The notes under the pieces: generated by a model
Told to the model about the DNA's origin: nothing
What the model saw: the letters and a program-made list of their open reading frames with translations, nothing else
The model's database searches: none
From: Gallionella sp. UBA4121
GTDB lineage: Bacteria > Pseudomonadota > Gammaproteobacteria > Burkholderiales > Gallionellaceae
Length of the DNA: 14,349 nt
Assembly: GCA_002381565.1 (NCBI GenBank)
Contig: DFWZ01000002.1
Coordinates: 2,640 to 16,988, forward strand
Direction of reading: 5' to 3'
Part shown: positions 7,190 through 14,319 of the stretch, piece after piece
Layout: each line of letters opens with the position of its first letter
Numbering within the stretch: position 1 is the stretch's first letter
Position numbers and translations under genes: made by a program

Positions 7190-8182
7190 CTAATGTTGCA
7201 TTTCCTGATAGATCGCACGGCCCATTGCTAAATAGGTCGCAGTCGAAAAATGCTGGTTGTTGGCGGGGTAGACATCCACTGTTTTTGCTTCGATTGCCTG
7301 TCGCACGATCCTGAGCAAATTCAGCGAGTGTACGCGCGACTTGGCCTCGTCCCAGAAATGTTTGTCCGGATGCAGGTAGGCGGTCGTCTTGTTCGGGACA
7401 ACCACCCACAGCGTTTTAAATCCTGCCATTCGTGTGTCAAGGGTCTGCATGTCGTTCACGACGTTTTGACTCAGATCCTCCGCATTGTCGCTTGCCAGGA
7501 AAAGCGCATCGGCACAGCGGGCGTGACTGAACAGGTCGCAACCGTTGACAATTCTCGCCACGATGCAGCCGCGTCCGGTGTCCCAGCTTTTGAAATCGGG
7601 CTGTGCACTCAGTCGTTCGTATCTGAACTGGTTGAGACGGGTCTCAAGGCCTATCGATATTTTCCCTGAATAGTCTGGTTTTTTGCGATCGATCACGGTG
7701 GGTGGCGGTCCTTTCGGCATGTCGGCCTCTACGCTGTGATGGAAATCCATTTTATTGCAGCGGACATATTGGGCGAGCCCCGACGCGACATTGCGTTCGA
7801 CGGCTTCGAGCACGATATACTTTCCCTTGAAGCCTGTGCTGTTTAACCAGGGGGTAAAGTCCTCACAGATGCCGCGTATATTGGCCCAGTGTTCGGTGTG
7901 TACGCGCAGACCATGACGCACAAGTTCCGTCTGCTAGATCCTGCCGACGGAAAAGCTGTCGCCAATGACCAGTACGTCGGCATCCTGCCAGGCGGCTTGC
8001 CGGATAAGTGCGGGATCGACCGCCGGTTGTGGCATGCTCCAGCCGAACAGGGTCTCGGGCAGCAGGCCGATACGGGTCTGGTCGCCCTCGAAACCTGCCA
8101 GCGGCAGGAAATACAAGCCGACCGTGCCATATAGACCTATTGCTGTGAAGACGAGTATGGAGAAAATTTTGGCGTATTTCAT
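7190..8182 (-). pseudogene. SGNH-hydrolase-like O-acetyltransferase partner, interrupted by an in-frame amber codon
   Basis: One continuous minus-strand frame of 330 codons is interrupted only by TAG at 7934-7936 (codon 83). The first 82 residues have an N-terminal membrane anchor (about 5-27) and the nucleophile motif IGDSFS with Ser76. The frame resumes QTELVRHGLRVHTEHW and continues to a normal end. It aligns colinearly with the downstream-coordinate neighbour at 8179-9162, with 49 of the first 80 residues identical by hand count. There codon 83 is Trp, so TGG to TAG is the simplest explanation. The ATG overlaps the neighbour's stop (ATGA). The normal stop of this gene and those of two other genes here are also TAG, which argues against general amber recoding. 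A GTG at 7919-7921 after GGAACTT could restart translation, but the product would lack the anchor and Ser76. The C-terminal histidine region reads NNQH, without the usual Asp. Confidence 0.8.
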
Positions 8183-9162
8183 TGCAGGCTTCGGTAGATC
8201 GCGTCACCCAGTATCAGATATCCGGCAGTGGACAGATGGGTTTCATTGGCGGGATAGAGGTCTATGGTTTTATCCGCTATTTTCTGGCGCAGCACCTTCA
8301 ACACATTGGGTGAGTGGAAACGTTGTTCGGCTTTGTCCCAGAACTGCTTATCGGGGTGCAGATAAGCGGTCGATTTATTGGGCACAACCACCCATATTGG
8401 CTTGAGACCTGTTAATCGCTGATTGATTATCTGCATTTTGTTGGGTGTATGGTCATCAAAATCGCCGACCTGGTCATCCGCAAGAAATAACGCATCGTTG
8501 CAGCGCGGGTGACTGAACAGCTCGCATCCATTGGGCACACGGTTCATGCGCACGTTATTGGTCAGGTTCCAGCTGACAAAGTCCGGCCTGGAGCTGAGCT
8601 GCTGATATTTGAGATCGTTTAATCTGGTCTGTATACCTACGGACAGCTTTCCGGAGAAGTCCGTTTCTGACAGAGGCATCCTTCGGGGGGGGGGTGGAAC
8701 AGCAGGATAGCGTACCGGGTGATAATAGGTCTGCTTGCAACCCAATGATCTGCCCAGTGTGTTTTCGAAATTATGTTCGACGACTTCGATTACGACATAG
8801 CGTCCCCTGAAACCCCGGTTGTGCAGCCATTCCGGAAAGTCCTCGCAGATGTTGCGCATGGCATCCCATGTTTCGGTGTGAACCTTCATGCCCCGCTGGA
8901 TCAGTACGCTCTGCCAGAGGTGTGTCATGGAAAAGCTGTCGCCGATGGCCAGTATGTCGGCCTCCTGCCATGAGGCGTTCACCAGAAACTCTGGGTTGAC
9001 AGCAGGTTGCTCTTTCGTCCAGCCGAATAGTGATTCCGGAATTTTCCCCATGCGCGTCAGAGGGCCTGTAAAACTCGCCAGCGGCAGACAGTAGAAACCC
9101 ACAGCGCCGTAGAGCGATATGAGCGCAAACACGAGGATGGAAAAAAGCCTGGCGTACTTCAT
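8179..9162 (-). CDS. SGNH-hydrolase-like, membrane-anchored periplasmic protein, likely O-acetyltransferase partner of the MBOAT
   Basis: This 327-residue protein has an N-terminal hydrophobic anchor (about 5-27) and then a predicted periplasmic SGNH-type domain. The nucleophile motif is AIGDSFS (Ser76), and a C-terminal block NETHLSTAGY contains the candidate catalytic His309. Proteins of this type (AlgJ/AlgX, PatB and similar) work with an MBOAT membrane protein to put acetyl groups on polysaccharide. The motif order here, with Ser first and His last, is that of classical SGNH enzymes rather than the AlgX arrangement. Asn306 stands where the Asp of a DxxH motif would be, so activity needs proof. 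The gene starts five bases after the MBOAT stop and overlaps the next gene by ATGA. A run of ten C on the coding strand encodes Pro157-Arg160 and makes the frame prone to slippage. Confidence 0.82.
   Translation of the reverse strand: MKYARLFSILVFALISLYGAVGFYCLPLASFTGPLTRMGKIPESLFGWTKEQPAVNPEFLVNASWQEADILAIGDSFSMTHLWQSVLIQRGMKVHTETWDAMRNICEDFPEWLHNRGFRGRYVVIEVVEHNFENTLGRSLGCKQTYYHPVRYPAVPPPPRRMPLSETDFSGKLSVGIQTRLNDLKYQQLSSRPDFVSWNLTNNVRMNRVPNGCELFSHPRCNDALFLADDQVGDFDDHTPNKMQIINQRLTGLKPIWVVVPNKSTAYLHPDKQFWDKAEQRFHSPNVLKVLRQKIADKTIDLYPANETHLSTAGYLILGDAIYRSLQ
8685..8694 (-). repeat. Homopolymer of ten C (coding strand) inside the SGNH gene
   Basis: The plus strand shows ten consecutive G at 8685-8694, read as C10 in the minus-strand gene at codons 157-160. 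With nine C the frame would end at a TAG (8637-8639). With eleven C it runs in another frame to a stop near 8555. The paralogue at 7190-8182 encodes a similar Pro-rich patch with mixed codons and no homopolymer. This is the longest G/C run I saw in the window. Long G/C tracts in surface-carbohydrate genes are classic phase-variation switches in Campylobacter and Neisseria. Confidence 0.85.
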
Positions 9163-9167
9163 GATCG

Positions 9168-10670
9168 TCAGAACCGGAAGTAGAGGAACGGACTGTAGCT
9201 GCCGAACTGGTCTATGGCGAGAGCCAGTAAGTACACCACGACAACCGCCTGCGCCAGCGCCAGAATGAAGTTGCCCTTGATGAACCTGAGGCGGGCGGAG
9301 TTCGGCAGCAGCCAGACCCAGGCCAGCGAGAAAAATAACAGCTTGATCAGGTCGCGACCAGACAGGTCGGTCGCCAGCAACAGCTGCCCATGCAATACCG
9401 CATCGAGAGAAATTGGCCGGGAATTGATGCCGAACATCGCTTCCAGCATGATTTTTGCATGAGCAATGTCATCGGAGCGGAAAACCACCCAGGCGGCGAC
9501 TACCGCGATGAAGGTAATCAGGCCTCCTGTTAAAGCACCTATCCAGTTGGGCACCCAGCGCAGGAAGCGCTCGGCAATCATCTCCCGCCACAGATGATTG
9601 ATGGCCAGATACGCGCCATGCAGCGCGCCCCAGGCGACGAAGGTCCATCCCGCGCCGTGCCACAGGCCGCCCAGCAGCATGGTTGCCATCAGATTTACGT
9701 AGCGCCGTACCTGGCCTTTGCGGTTGCCACCCAGCGGAATGTACAGGTAGTCGCGCAGGAAGCGTGAAAGTGTCATATGCCAGCGACGCCAGAAGTCGAT
9801 GATGCTGGTTGCCTTGTAGGGGGAGTCGAAGTTGATCGGCAGTTTAATATTGAAGAGCAGGGCGATGCCCAGCGCCATATCGGTATAGCCGGAGAAGTCG
9901 AAGTAGAGTTGCAGTGTGTAGGCAAGCGCCCCCGCCCAGGCTTCGTAAGCGGTCGGCAATATGCCGTTCTGCACGCCGTTGAATACGCCGTTGGCGAAAG
10001 GAGCCAGCGCATCCGCCCCCAGGGTTTTTTTGCATAGTCCCAGCGTGAATAGCATCAGCCCGGTGGCGACGTGCTCCCAGTTGAGTCGGTAATTTGAGGC
10101 CCGCGCGAACTGGGGCATCATCTCCTTGTGATGCAGGATGGGACCTGCGATCAGGTGGGGAAAGTAGGTGACGAACAGTACATAATGGATGAAGTTGTAT
10201 TCTTTGACTTTGCCCTGATAGGTGTCCACCAGGAAAGCGATCTGGGTGAAGGTGAAGAAGGAAATACCCAGCGGCAGCATGATTTCGCCCAGATTCCAGT
10301 GTGTGCCGGAAAGACTGTTGATGTTGCCTATGAAGAAATTGGCGTATTTGTAGTAACTCAGCAGCAGCAGATTGACGGCAATCGCCACGATGAGCAGCTG
10401 TTTTTTACTCGCTCCTGCACCACTTGCCACTTGCCACTTGCCACTTTCCGGTTCTTTAGTTTTAGCTATCCACATCCCGAAGGCGTAATTGCATACGATT
10501 GAACCCAGCAGCAGCCCGATATAGGCCGGATTCCAGTAGCCGTAGAAGAACAGCGAGGCCAATGCAAGCCAGCCGGCGGCAAAGGCGTGGCTGGTCCGTG
10601 CCAGCCAGAAAAATCCGATCAGGACGACGGGCAGGTAGAAAAAAATGAAGCTGTATGAGTTGAATAGCAT
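9168..10670 (-). CDS. MBOAT family O-acyltransferase, AlgI-like
   Basis: This 500-residue polytopic inner-membrane protein of the MBOAT family is similar to alginate O-acetyltransferase AlgI. The family passes acyl groups, usually acetyl, across the membrane for transfer to extracytoplasmic polysaccharide. Visible hallmarks are the N-terminal FNSYSFIFFYLP start, the central FDFSGYTDMALG (258-269) and FWRRWHMTLSRFLRDYLYIPLGG (293-315). The conserved histidines are His338 (GGLWHGAGW) and His351 (ALHG), the latter corresponding to the invariant catalytic His. About ten to twelve hydrophobic segments are present and the length is normal. It leads an operon with two SGNH-type genes, a familiar MBOAT-plus-SGNH pairing. 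The substrate is probably the polysaccharide made by this locus, by inference. The cytoplasmic loop at residues 73-86 is encoded by heptamer repeats. It is divergent from apaH across a short intergenic region. Confidence 0.92.
   Translation of the reverse strand: MLFNSYSFIFFYLPVVLIGFFWLARTSHAFAAGWLALASLFFYGYWNPAYIGLLLGSIVCNYAFGMWIAKTKEPESGKWQVASGAGASKKQLLIVAIAVNLLLLSYYKYANFFIGNINSLSGTHWNLGEIMLPLGISFFTFTQIAFLVDTYQGKVKEYNFIHYVLFVTYFPHLIAGPILHHKEMMPQFARASNYRLNWEHVATGLMLFTLGLCKKTLGADALAPFANGVFNGVQNGILPTAYEAWAGALAYTLQLYFDFSGYTDMALGIALLFNIKLPINFDSPYKATSIIDFWRRWHMTLSRFLRDYLYIPLGGNRKGQVRRYVNLMATMLLGGLWHGAGWTFVAWGALHGAYLAINHLWREMIAERFLRWVPNWIGALTGGLITFIAVVAAWVVFRSDDIAHAKIMLEAMFGINSRPISLDAVLHGQLLLATDLSGRDLIKLLFFSLAWVWLLPNSARLRFIKGNFILALAQAVVVVYLLALAIDQFGSYSPFLYFRF
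10421..10448 (-). repeat. Heptanucleotide tandem repeat inside the MBOAT gene
   Basis: CACTTGC occurs three times in perfect tandem (10421-10441), followed by a one-mismatch copy CACTTTC (10442-10448). On the coding strand it encodes SGKWQVASG. As seven is not a multiple of three, one unit gained or lost shifts the frame. With four units translation meets TAA within about six codons of the repeat. With two units it meets TGA about twenty codons on. Relatives without such a stretch are expected, but I could not compare them. Confidence 0.85.
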
Positions 10671-10788
10671 CAGGCGGCGGGATTGATGGGAATCAGGAGA
10701 TTAACACGTAAAAAAGGAATGGATTTCATCAAAGGTGCTTAAAAATCTGGTACGCTATTTTATCAGGATATTTTGCTGGAAAAGCGCG

Positions 10789-11613
10789 ATGGCGATTTAC
10801 GCGGTAGGTGATATTCAGGGCTGTTATACGGAATTGGTGCAGTTGCTGGAAAAAATACGCTTTGATCCGCAACTGGATAAGCTGTGGCTGGTGGGCGACC
10901 TGGTCAACCGCGGCCCGGATTCCTTGCAAGTATTGCGTCTGGTCAAGTCTATGGGGAACAGTGCAATCACCGTGCTTGGCAATCACGACCTGCATTTGCT
11001 GGCGGTGGCTTACGGTACGGGCAGATTGCACAGGGGCGATACACTGGATGAGATTCTGAACGCGCCGGACCGCGAAGAGTTGCTGACCTGGCTGCGCAAT
11101 CAGCGTCTGCTTCATGCCGAGGGGGAGTTTGTGCTGGTGCACGCGGGGCTGCTGCCGGACTGGACGGTGGAGCAGGCGGCTGTGCTTGCGGGTGAAGTTG
11201 AAGCGGCGCTGCGGGGCGATGATTATGTGGATTTTCTCGCGCATATGTACGGCAATCAGCCCGATGCCTGGGCTGATGAACTGACGGGCTACAAGCGCTT
11301 GCGCGTGATTACCAACGCGCTGACGAGGATGCGCATCTGTACCGAAGGGGGGCGGATGGAATTCGATTTCAAGGCGGAGCAGGAGAACATACCTACGGGC
11401 TACCGTCCCTGGTTTGATATCCCTGAACGTGCAAGCCGGGAGGCGACCGTAATATTCGGTCACTGGTCGGCGTTGGGGCTGATGCTAAAGCCCCGCGCCA
11501 TCGCGCTGGATACCGGCTGTCTGTGGGGCGGGCCGCTGACCGCGATTCGTCTGGATGACCGCGAGGTAATTCAGGTGGACTGCGCCAATTCATCCGTGGC
11601 GAAGCACTGGTGA
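10789..11613 (+). CDS. apaH: Symmetrical bis(5'-nucleosyl)-tetraphosphatase
   Basis: ApaH hydrolyses Ap4A to two ADP in the cytoplasm and also removes Np4 caps from RNA. The 274 residues carry the phosphoesterase signature: GDIQGC (7-12; Gln10 in place of the His of other PPP enzymes is normal for ApaH), GDLVNRGPDS (36-45), GNHD (64-67), VHAG (His118), FGHW (His225) and the C-terminal DTGCLWGG (241-248). An in-frame ATG 54 bases earlier (10735) would add a non-conserved, basic leader. I choose 10789 because family proteins begin MAIYAVGDIQGC and GGA precedes it at good spacing. The length fits the family (about 280). The stop overlaps the waaA start by four bases (GTGA), so the two are likely coupled. 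A weak extended -10 (TGGTACGCT, 10748-10756) lies upstream. Confidence 0.96.
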   Translation: MAIYAVGDIQGCYTELVQLLEKIRFDPQLDKLWLVGDLVNRGPDSLQVLRLVKSMGNSAITVLGNHDLHLLAVAYGTGRLHRGDTLDEILNAPDREELLTWLRNQRLLHAEGEFVLVHAGLLPDWTVEQAAVLAGEVEAALRGDDYVDFLAHMYGNQPDAWADELTGYKRLRVITNALTRMRICTEGGRMEFDFKAEQENIPTGYRPWFDIPERASREATVIFGHWSALGLMLKPRAIALDTGCLWGGPLTAIRLDDREVIQVDCANSSVAKHW

Positions 11614-12875
11614 GAACTCTTTATACATGGTTGCTGTGGCTGCTGCTGCCCATCGTGTTCGTACGCCTGGCGTTACGCGCACGTAAACAACCCGAATACC
11701 TGCATCATCTGGGCGAACGTTTCGGTTTTTATCCGCTCCTTCCCTCTTGCAGGGAGAGGGTTGGGGAGGGGGTGATCTGGCTGCATGCGGTCTCCGTCGG
11801 AGAGACGCGCGCGACGTTCAGTCTGGTCGCCAAACTGCGCGCGGCGTACCCCGAACATCAAATATTGCTGACTCACACCACGCCGACCGGACGCGCCACA
11901 AGCGAACAATTGTATGGCGACGGGGTCTTGCGGGTGTATCTGCCTTACGACTATCCGTTCGCGGTGCGGCGATTCCTGCGCCGTTTTAAGCCCAGGCTAG
12001 GCATCCTGATGGAAACCGAGATCTGGTTCAATCTGATTCATGAAGGACATGCAGCGGGTGTACCCATGCTGTTGCTCAACGCGCGCCTGTCGGGAAAATC
12101 GGCACGGGGCTATGCTCGTGTCGCCAGTCTGACTCGTCGCGCATTGCAACAACTCGACGCCGTCGCGGCGCAGACAGCGGCTGATGCGGCCCGCCTGACC
12201 CGGCTCGGCGCTCAAAAGGTATCCGTGATGGGCAATTTGAAATTCGACATCGCGCCACCTCAGGCGATGCAGGAACTGGGACTTTCCCTGCGCCGGCAAT
12301 TCGGCGCGGCGCGCAAGATTTTCCTGGCGGCCAGCACCCGCGAGGGCGAAGAGGCCTTGTTGCTGGATGCCTGGCAGGCTCAAGCTATTCCGGTGTTGCT
12401 GGTCATCGTGCCGCGCCATCCTCAGCGCTTTACAGAGATCGCAGACATGCTTGCCAGACGTGGTTTGCGCTATCAGAAGAGAAGCGAGAACAGGGAAGTG
12501 CCAGTTGATGTGCAGGTGGTGCTGGGCGACAGCATGGGCGAGATGTTTGCCTATTATGCCGCTGCCGACCTGGCTTTTATCGGAGGCAGCCTGTTGCCGT
12601 TCGGCGGTCAGAACCTGATCGAGGCCTGTGCAGTGGGTACCCCGGTATTGACCGGCCCGCACACTTTTAATTTTTCTGACGCCACTCGACTGGCGGTCGA
12701 GGCAGGCGCGGCAGTGCAGGTGAGCGATGCGGCTGACTTGCTTCAGGTTGCACAAAAGCTGCTGAATGATGCCAGCGCGCTGGCTATGATGCGCAAACAG
12801 GGCGTGAGGTTTGTCGCCGCGCATCAGGGCGCAACGGACAAGGCGATGGAGATAATCAACAAGGTGCTCAGTTAG
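11610..12875 (+). CDS. waaA: 3-deoxy-D-manno-octulosonic acid (Kdo) transferase
   Basis: This GT30 enzyme transfers Kdo from CMP-Kdo to lipid IVA at the inner membrane, a key step in lipid A-core assembly. The 421-residue protein has the expected N-terminal membrane anchor (about 4-22), RKQPEYLHHLGERFG, the catalytic Glu65 in HAVSVGET, LMETEIWFNL, KFDI, STREGEE, VPRHPQRF, GDSMGEM, GGSLLPFGGQNLIEA and GPHTFNF. All are typical of WaaA/KdtA. It starts at GTG 11610, overlapping the apaH stop, and the start MRTLYTWLLWLLLP matches family N-termini. The linker between GERFGFY and IWLHAVSVGE is about six residues longer than in the E. coli protein as I recall it, and its DNA looks repeat-derived. The sequence does not show whether the enzyme adds one or two Kdo residues. 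Confidence 0.97.
   Translation: MRTLYTWLLWLLLPIVFVRLALRARKQPEYLHHLGERFGFYPLLPSCRERVGEGVIWLHAVSVGETRATFSLVAKLRAAYPEHQILLTHTTPTGRATSEQLYGDGVLRVYLPYDYPFAVRRFLRRFKPRLGILMETEIWFNLIHEGHAAGVPMLLLNARLSGKSARGYARVASLTRRALQQLDAVAAQTAADAARLTRLGAQKVSVMGNLKFDIAPPQAMQELGLSLRRQFGAARKIFLAASTREGEEALLLDAWQAQAIPVLLVIVPRHPQRFTEIADMLARRGLRYQKRSENREVPVDVQVVLGDSMGEMFAYYAAADLAFIGGSLLPFGGQNLIEACAVGTPVLTGPHTFNFSDATRLAVEAGAAVQVSDAADLLQVAQKLLNDASALAMMRKQGVRFVAAHQGATDKAMEIINKVLS
11736..11772 (+). repeat. Repeat-like palindromic insert within waaA
   Basis: The segment reads as a pyrimidine-rich arm, then TCCCT-CTTGC-AGGGA (stem 11741-11745 with 11751-11755), then a purine-rich GAGAGGGTTGGGGAGGG tail. It encodes LPSCRERVGEG, just before the catalytic block. 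This layout matches a common class of dispersed proteobacterial intergenic repeats with the same GGGAGAGGGTTGGGG-style tail (recollection, not a search). The frame is kept. Confidence 0.5.
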
Positions 12876-12889
12876 CAGTCTGCCACCGG

Positions 12890-12916
12890 AAATAAAAGAG
12901 CGGGCCAAGCCCGCTC
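12890..12916 (-). terminator. Rho-independent terminator for the minus-strand kinase-lipoprotein unit
   Basis: A perfect eight-base stem GAGCGGGC/GCCCGCTC (12898-12905 with 12909-12916) closes a three-base loop. On the minus strand it is followed by TTTTATTT (12890-12897). It lies 21 bases beyond the lipoprotein stop. On the plus strand the stem lacks a good T run, so termination of waaA transcripts here would be weaker. Confidence 0.85.
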
Positions 12917-12937
12917 AAAGATTACTCTATCTCAGAT

Positions 12938-13366
12938 TCAGGGTGCGTGATCCGGTTCGACAATCATCCCGCCCTTCTTGCGAACCACGCGCACGCGGTC
13001 GCCGACTCTGAATTCGCCCGGTTTTCCGGGCTGCATCACATAGGTGCTCTGCTCATCTCCATCCAGCCTGATCCATAATTCCAGACCCGGACGGGTAGAA
13101 ATTCCCGCCTGCTGTCCAAGTGTGCCGCCGAGCACGCCGCCCAGCACCGAACCTGCCACCGCACCACGCCCTGTTCCGGTATTGGCGCCGCCGACCTGGC
13201 CGAAAATGCCGCCCGCTGTTGAACCGGCACCTGAGCTGGCATCCATCTCGATGGGCGCAACGCTTTCAATCACGCCCAACTTGACGATTTCCTTCACCGG
13301 GCCGCCGCGCTGGTCTGCCGCGCAACCAGCAAACAGTACCAGCAGCGCGATTAGCAGTTTTTGCAT
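12938..13366 (-). CDS. SlyB/Pcp-like glycine-zipper outer-membrane lipoprotein
   Basis: This small lipoprotein has 142 residues. The N-terminus is a short signal peptide with lipobox LFAGC, giving Cys15 as the lipidated residue; Ala and Asp follow. VKEIVKLGVIESVAPIEM resembles the conserved N-terminal part of SlyB/17-kDa antigen proteins. A glycine-zipper hairpin occupies about residues 52-88 (GGIFG...GGVLGG). A C-terminal domain follows with ELWIRLDGDEQSTYVMQP and VGDRVRVV. SlyB-type proteins sit in the outer membrane and stabilise it in lipid-rich nanodomains under stress; that role is from the family. The gene begins three bases after the upstream kinase stop with no Shine-Dalgarno, so it is probably coupled, and a strong terminator follows it. 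Confidence 0.9.
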   Translation of the reverse strand: MQKLLIALLVLFAGCAADQRGGPVKEIVKLGVIESVAPIEMDASSGAGSTAGGIFGQVGGANTGTGRGAVAGSVLGGVLGGTLGQQAGISTRPGLELWIRLDGDEQSTYVMQPGKPGEFRVGDRVRVVRKKGGMIVEPDHAP

Positions 13367-13369
13367 GAT

Positions 13370-14308
13370 TTACAGCGTTATGGAGGAGCCGAAGTGTTGC
13401 TGAAACTGCGCCTTGATTTCATCGCGGGTAGGCGCATGGTTCTGGCCGCCGCGACTGGCGATCTTGATCGAACCCATCAGGGAGGCCAGGCGTCCGGTAG
13501 TCTCCCAGGCCCATCCGCGCTGGATGCCGTACATCAGGCCTGCGCGATATGCATCGCCGCAGCCGGTAGGATCAACGACAGCCGCAGGCTTGGGCGTGGG
13601 GATGGCAATTTCGCGTCCCTCCGTGTAAATCATCGAGCCGTCCGCGCCCAGTGTGACGATCAGGGCTTTCACCGATTTGGCGATATCCTTCAGCGATTTT
13701 CCGGTCTTTTCCTGCAGCAACTTGGCTTCATAATCGTTCACGGTCACGTAGGTCGCCTGGTCGATGAAGCGCAACAGATCGGAGCCTGAGAACATCGGCA
13801 TGCCCTGGCCCGGATCGAACACGAAAGGAATACCGGCTTCGACGAACTGATCGGCGTGTTCGATCATGCCGGTACGCCCGTCCGGCGATACGATGCCGAG
13901 TGTGACGCCGACAGCCTCAGAAACCTTGTTCTGTTCGGAGTAACCCATCGCGCCCGGATGAAAGGCGGTGATCTGGTTGTCGTCCAGATCGGTTGTGATA
14001 AAGGCTTGTCCTGTGAAACTGTCCGGCACGTGGCGGATGTGTTGCTGCGTGATGGAGAGTTTTTCCAGGCGGCGGGCATAGGGCGCGAAGTCGTCGCCGA
14101 CGGTCGCCATGATCAGCGGCTTGCCACCCAGCAAATGCAGGTTGTAGGCGATGTTTCCCGCGCAGCCGCCGTATTCGCGGCGCATTTCAGGCACCAGAAA
14201 CGCGACGTTGAGGATATGGATCTGCTCAGGCAGGATGTGTTTCTTGAACTGGTCCTTGAATACCATGATGGTATCAAAAGCCATTGAACCGCAGATGAGT
14301 GTATTCAT
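13370..14308 (-). CDS. PfkB-family carbohydrate/nucleoside kinase (adenosine-kinase-like)
   Basis: This 312-residue cytoplasmic kinase has the ribokinase/PfkB fold. The N-terminal substrate block has CGSMAFDTIM (6-15) and the GGCAGN motif (47-52). The second signature DPTGCGDAYRAG (246-257) supplies the anion hole and the catalytic base Asp252. VTLGADGS precedes it as the ATP-binding strand. The short sequence and the YGGCAGNIAYNL pattern resemble proteins annotated as adenosine kinase or ribokinase-like in betaproteobacteria. It lacks the cytidylyltransferase part of HldE and is not obviously HldE's kinase domain. The substrate could be adenosine, ribose or another sugar; the sequence does not decide. 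It is first in a two-gene unit with the lipoprotein gene. Only 41 bases of upstream DNA are visible. Confidence 0.88.
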   Translation of the reverse strand: MNTLICGSMAFDTIMVFKDQFKKHILPEQIHILNVAFLVPEMRREYGGCAGNIAYNLHLLGGKPLIMATVGDDFAPYARRLEKLSITQQHIRHVPDSFTGQAFITTDLDDNQITAFHPGAMGYSEQNKVSEAVGVTLGIVSPDGRTGMIEHADQFVEAGIPFVFDPGQGMPMFSGSDLLRFIDQATYVTVNDYEAKLLQEKTGKSLKDIAKSVKALIVTLGADGSMIYTEGREIAIPTPKPAAVVDPTGCGDAYRAGLMYGIQRGWAWETTGRLASLMGSIKIASRGGQNHAPTRDEIKAQFQQHFGSSITL

Positions 14309-14319
14309 GTCATTAACCC

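Noticed and set aside
7934..7936. Pyrrolysine or other amber recoding of the second SGNH gene.
   Set aside because: The matching residue in the paralogue is Trp, one base away from TAG, and TAG is the normal stop of several genes here. A point mutation is simpler.
11997..12908. Minus-strand open frame of 303 codons opposite waaA.
   Set aside because: It is antisense of a well-supported waaA, its composition is unlike a real protein, and it would run through the terminator hairpin.
13370..14308. Kinase gene as hldE/rfaE, fitting an LPS locus.
   Set aside because: The protein lacks the cytidylyltransferase half, and its N-terminal and GGCAGN motifs look more like adenosine/ribokinase-type members.
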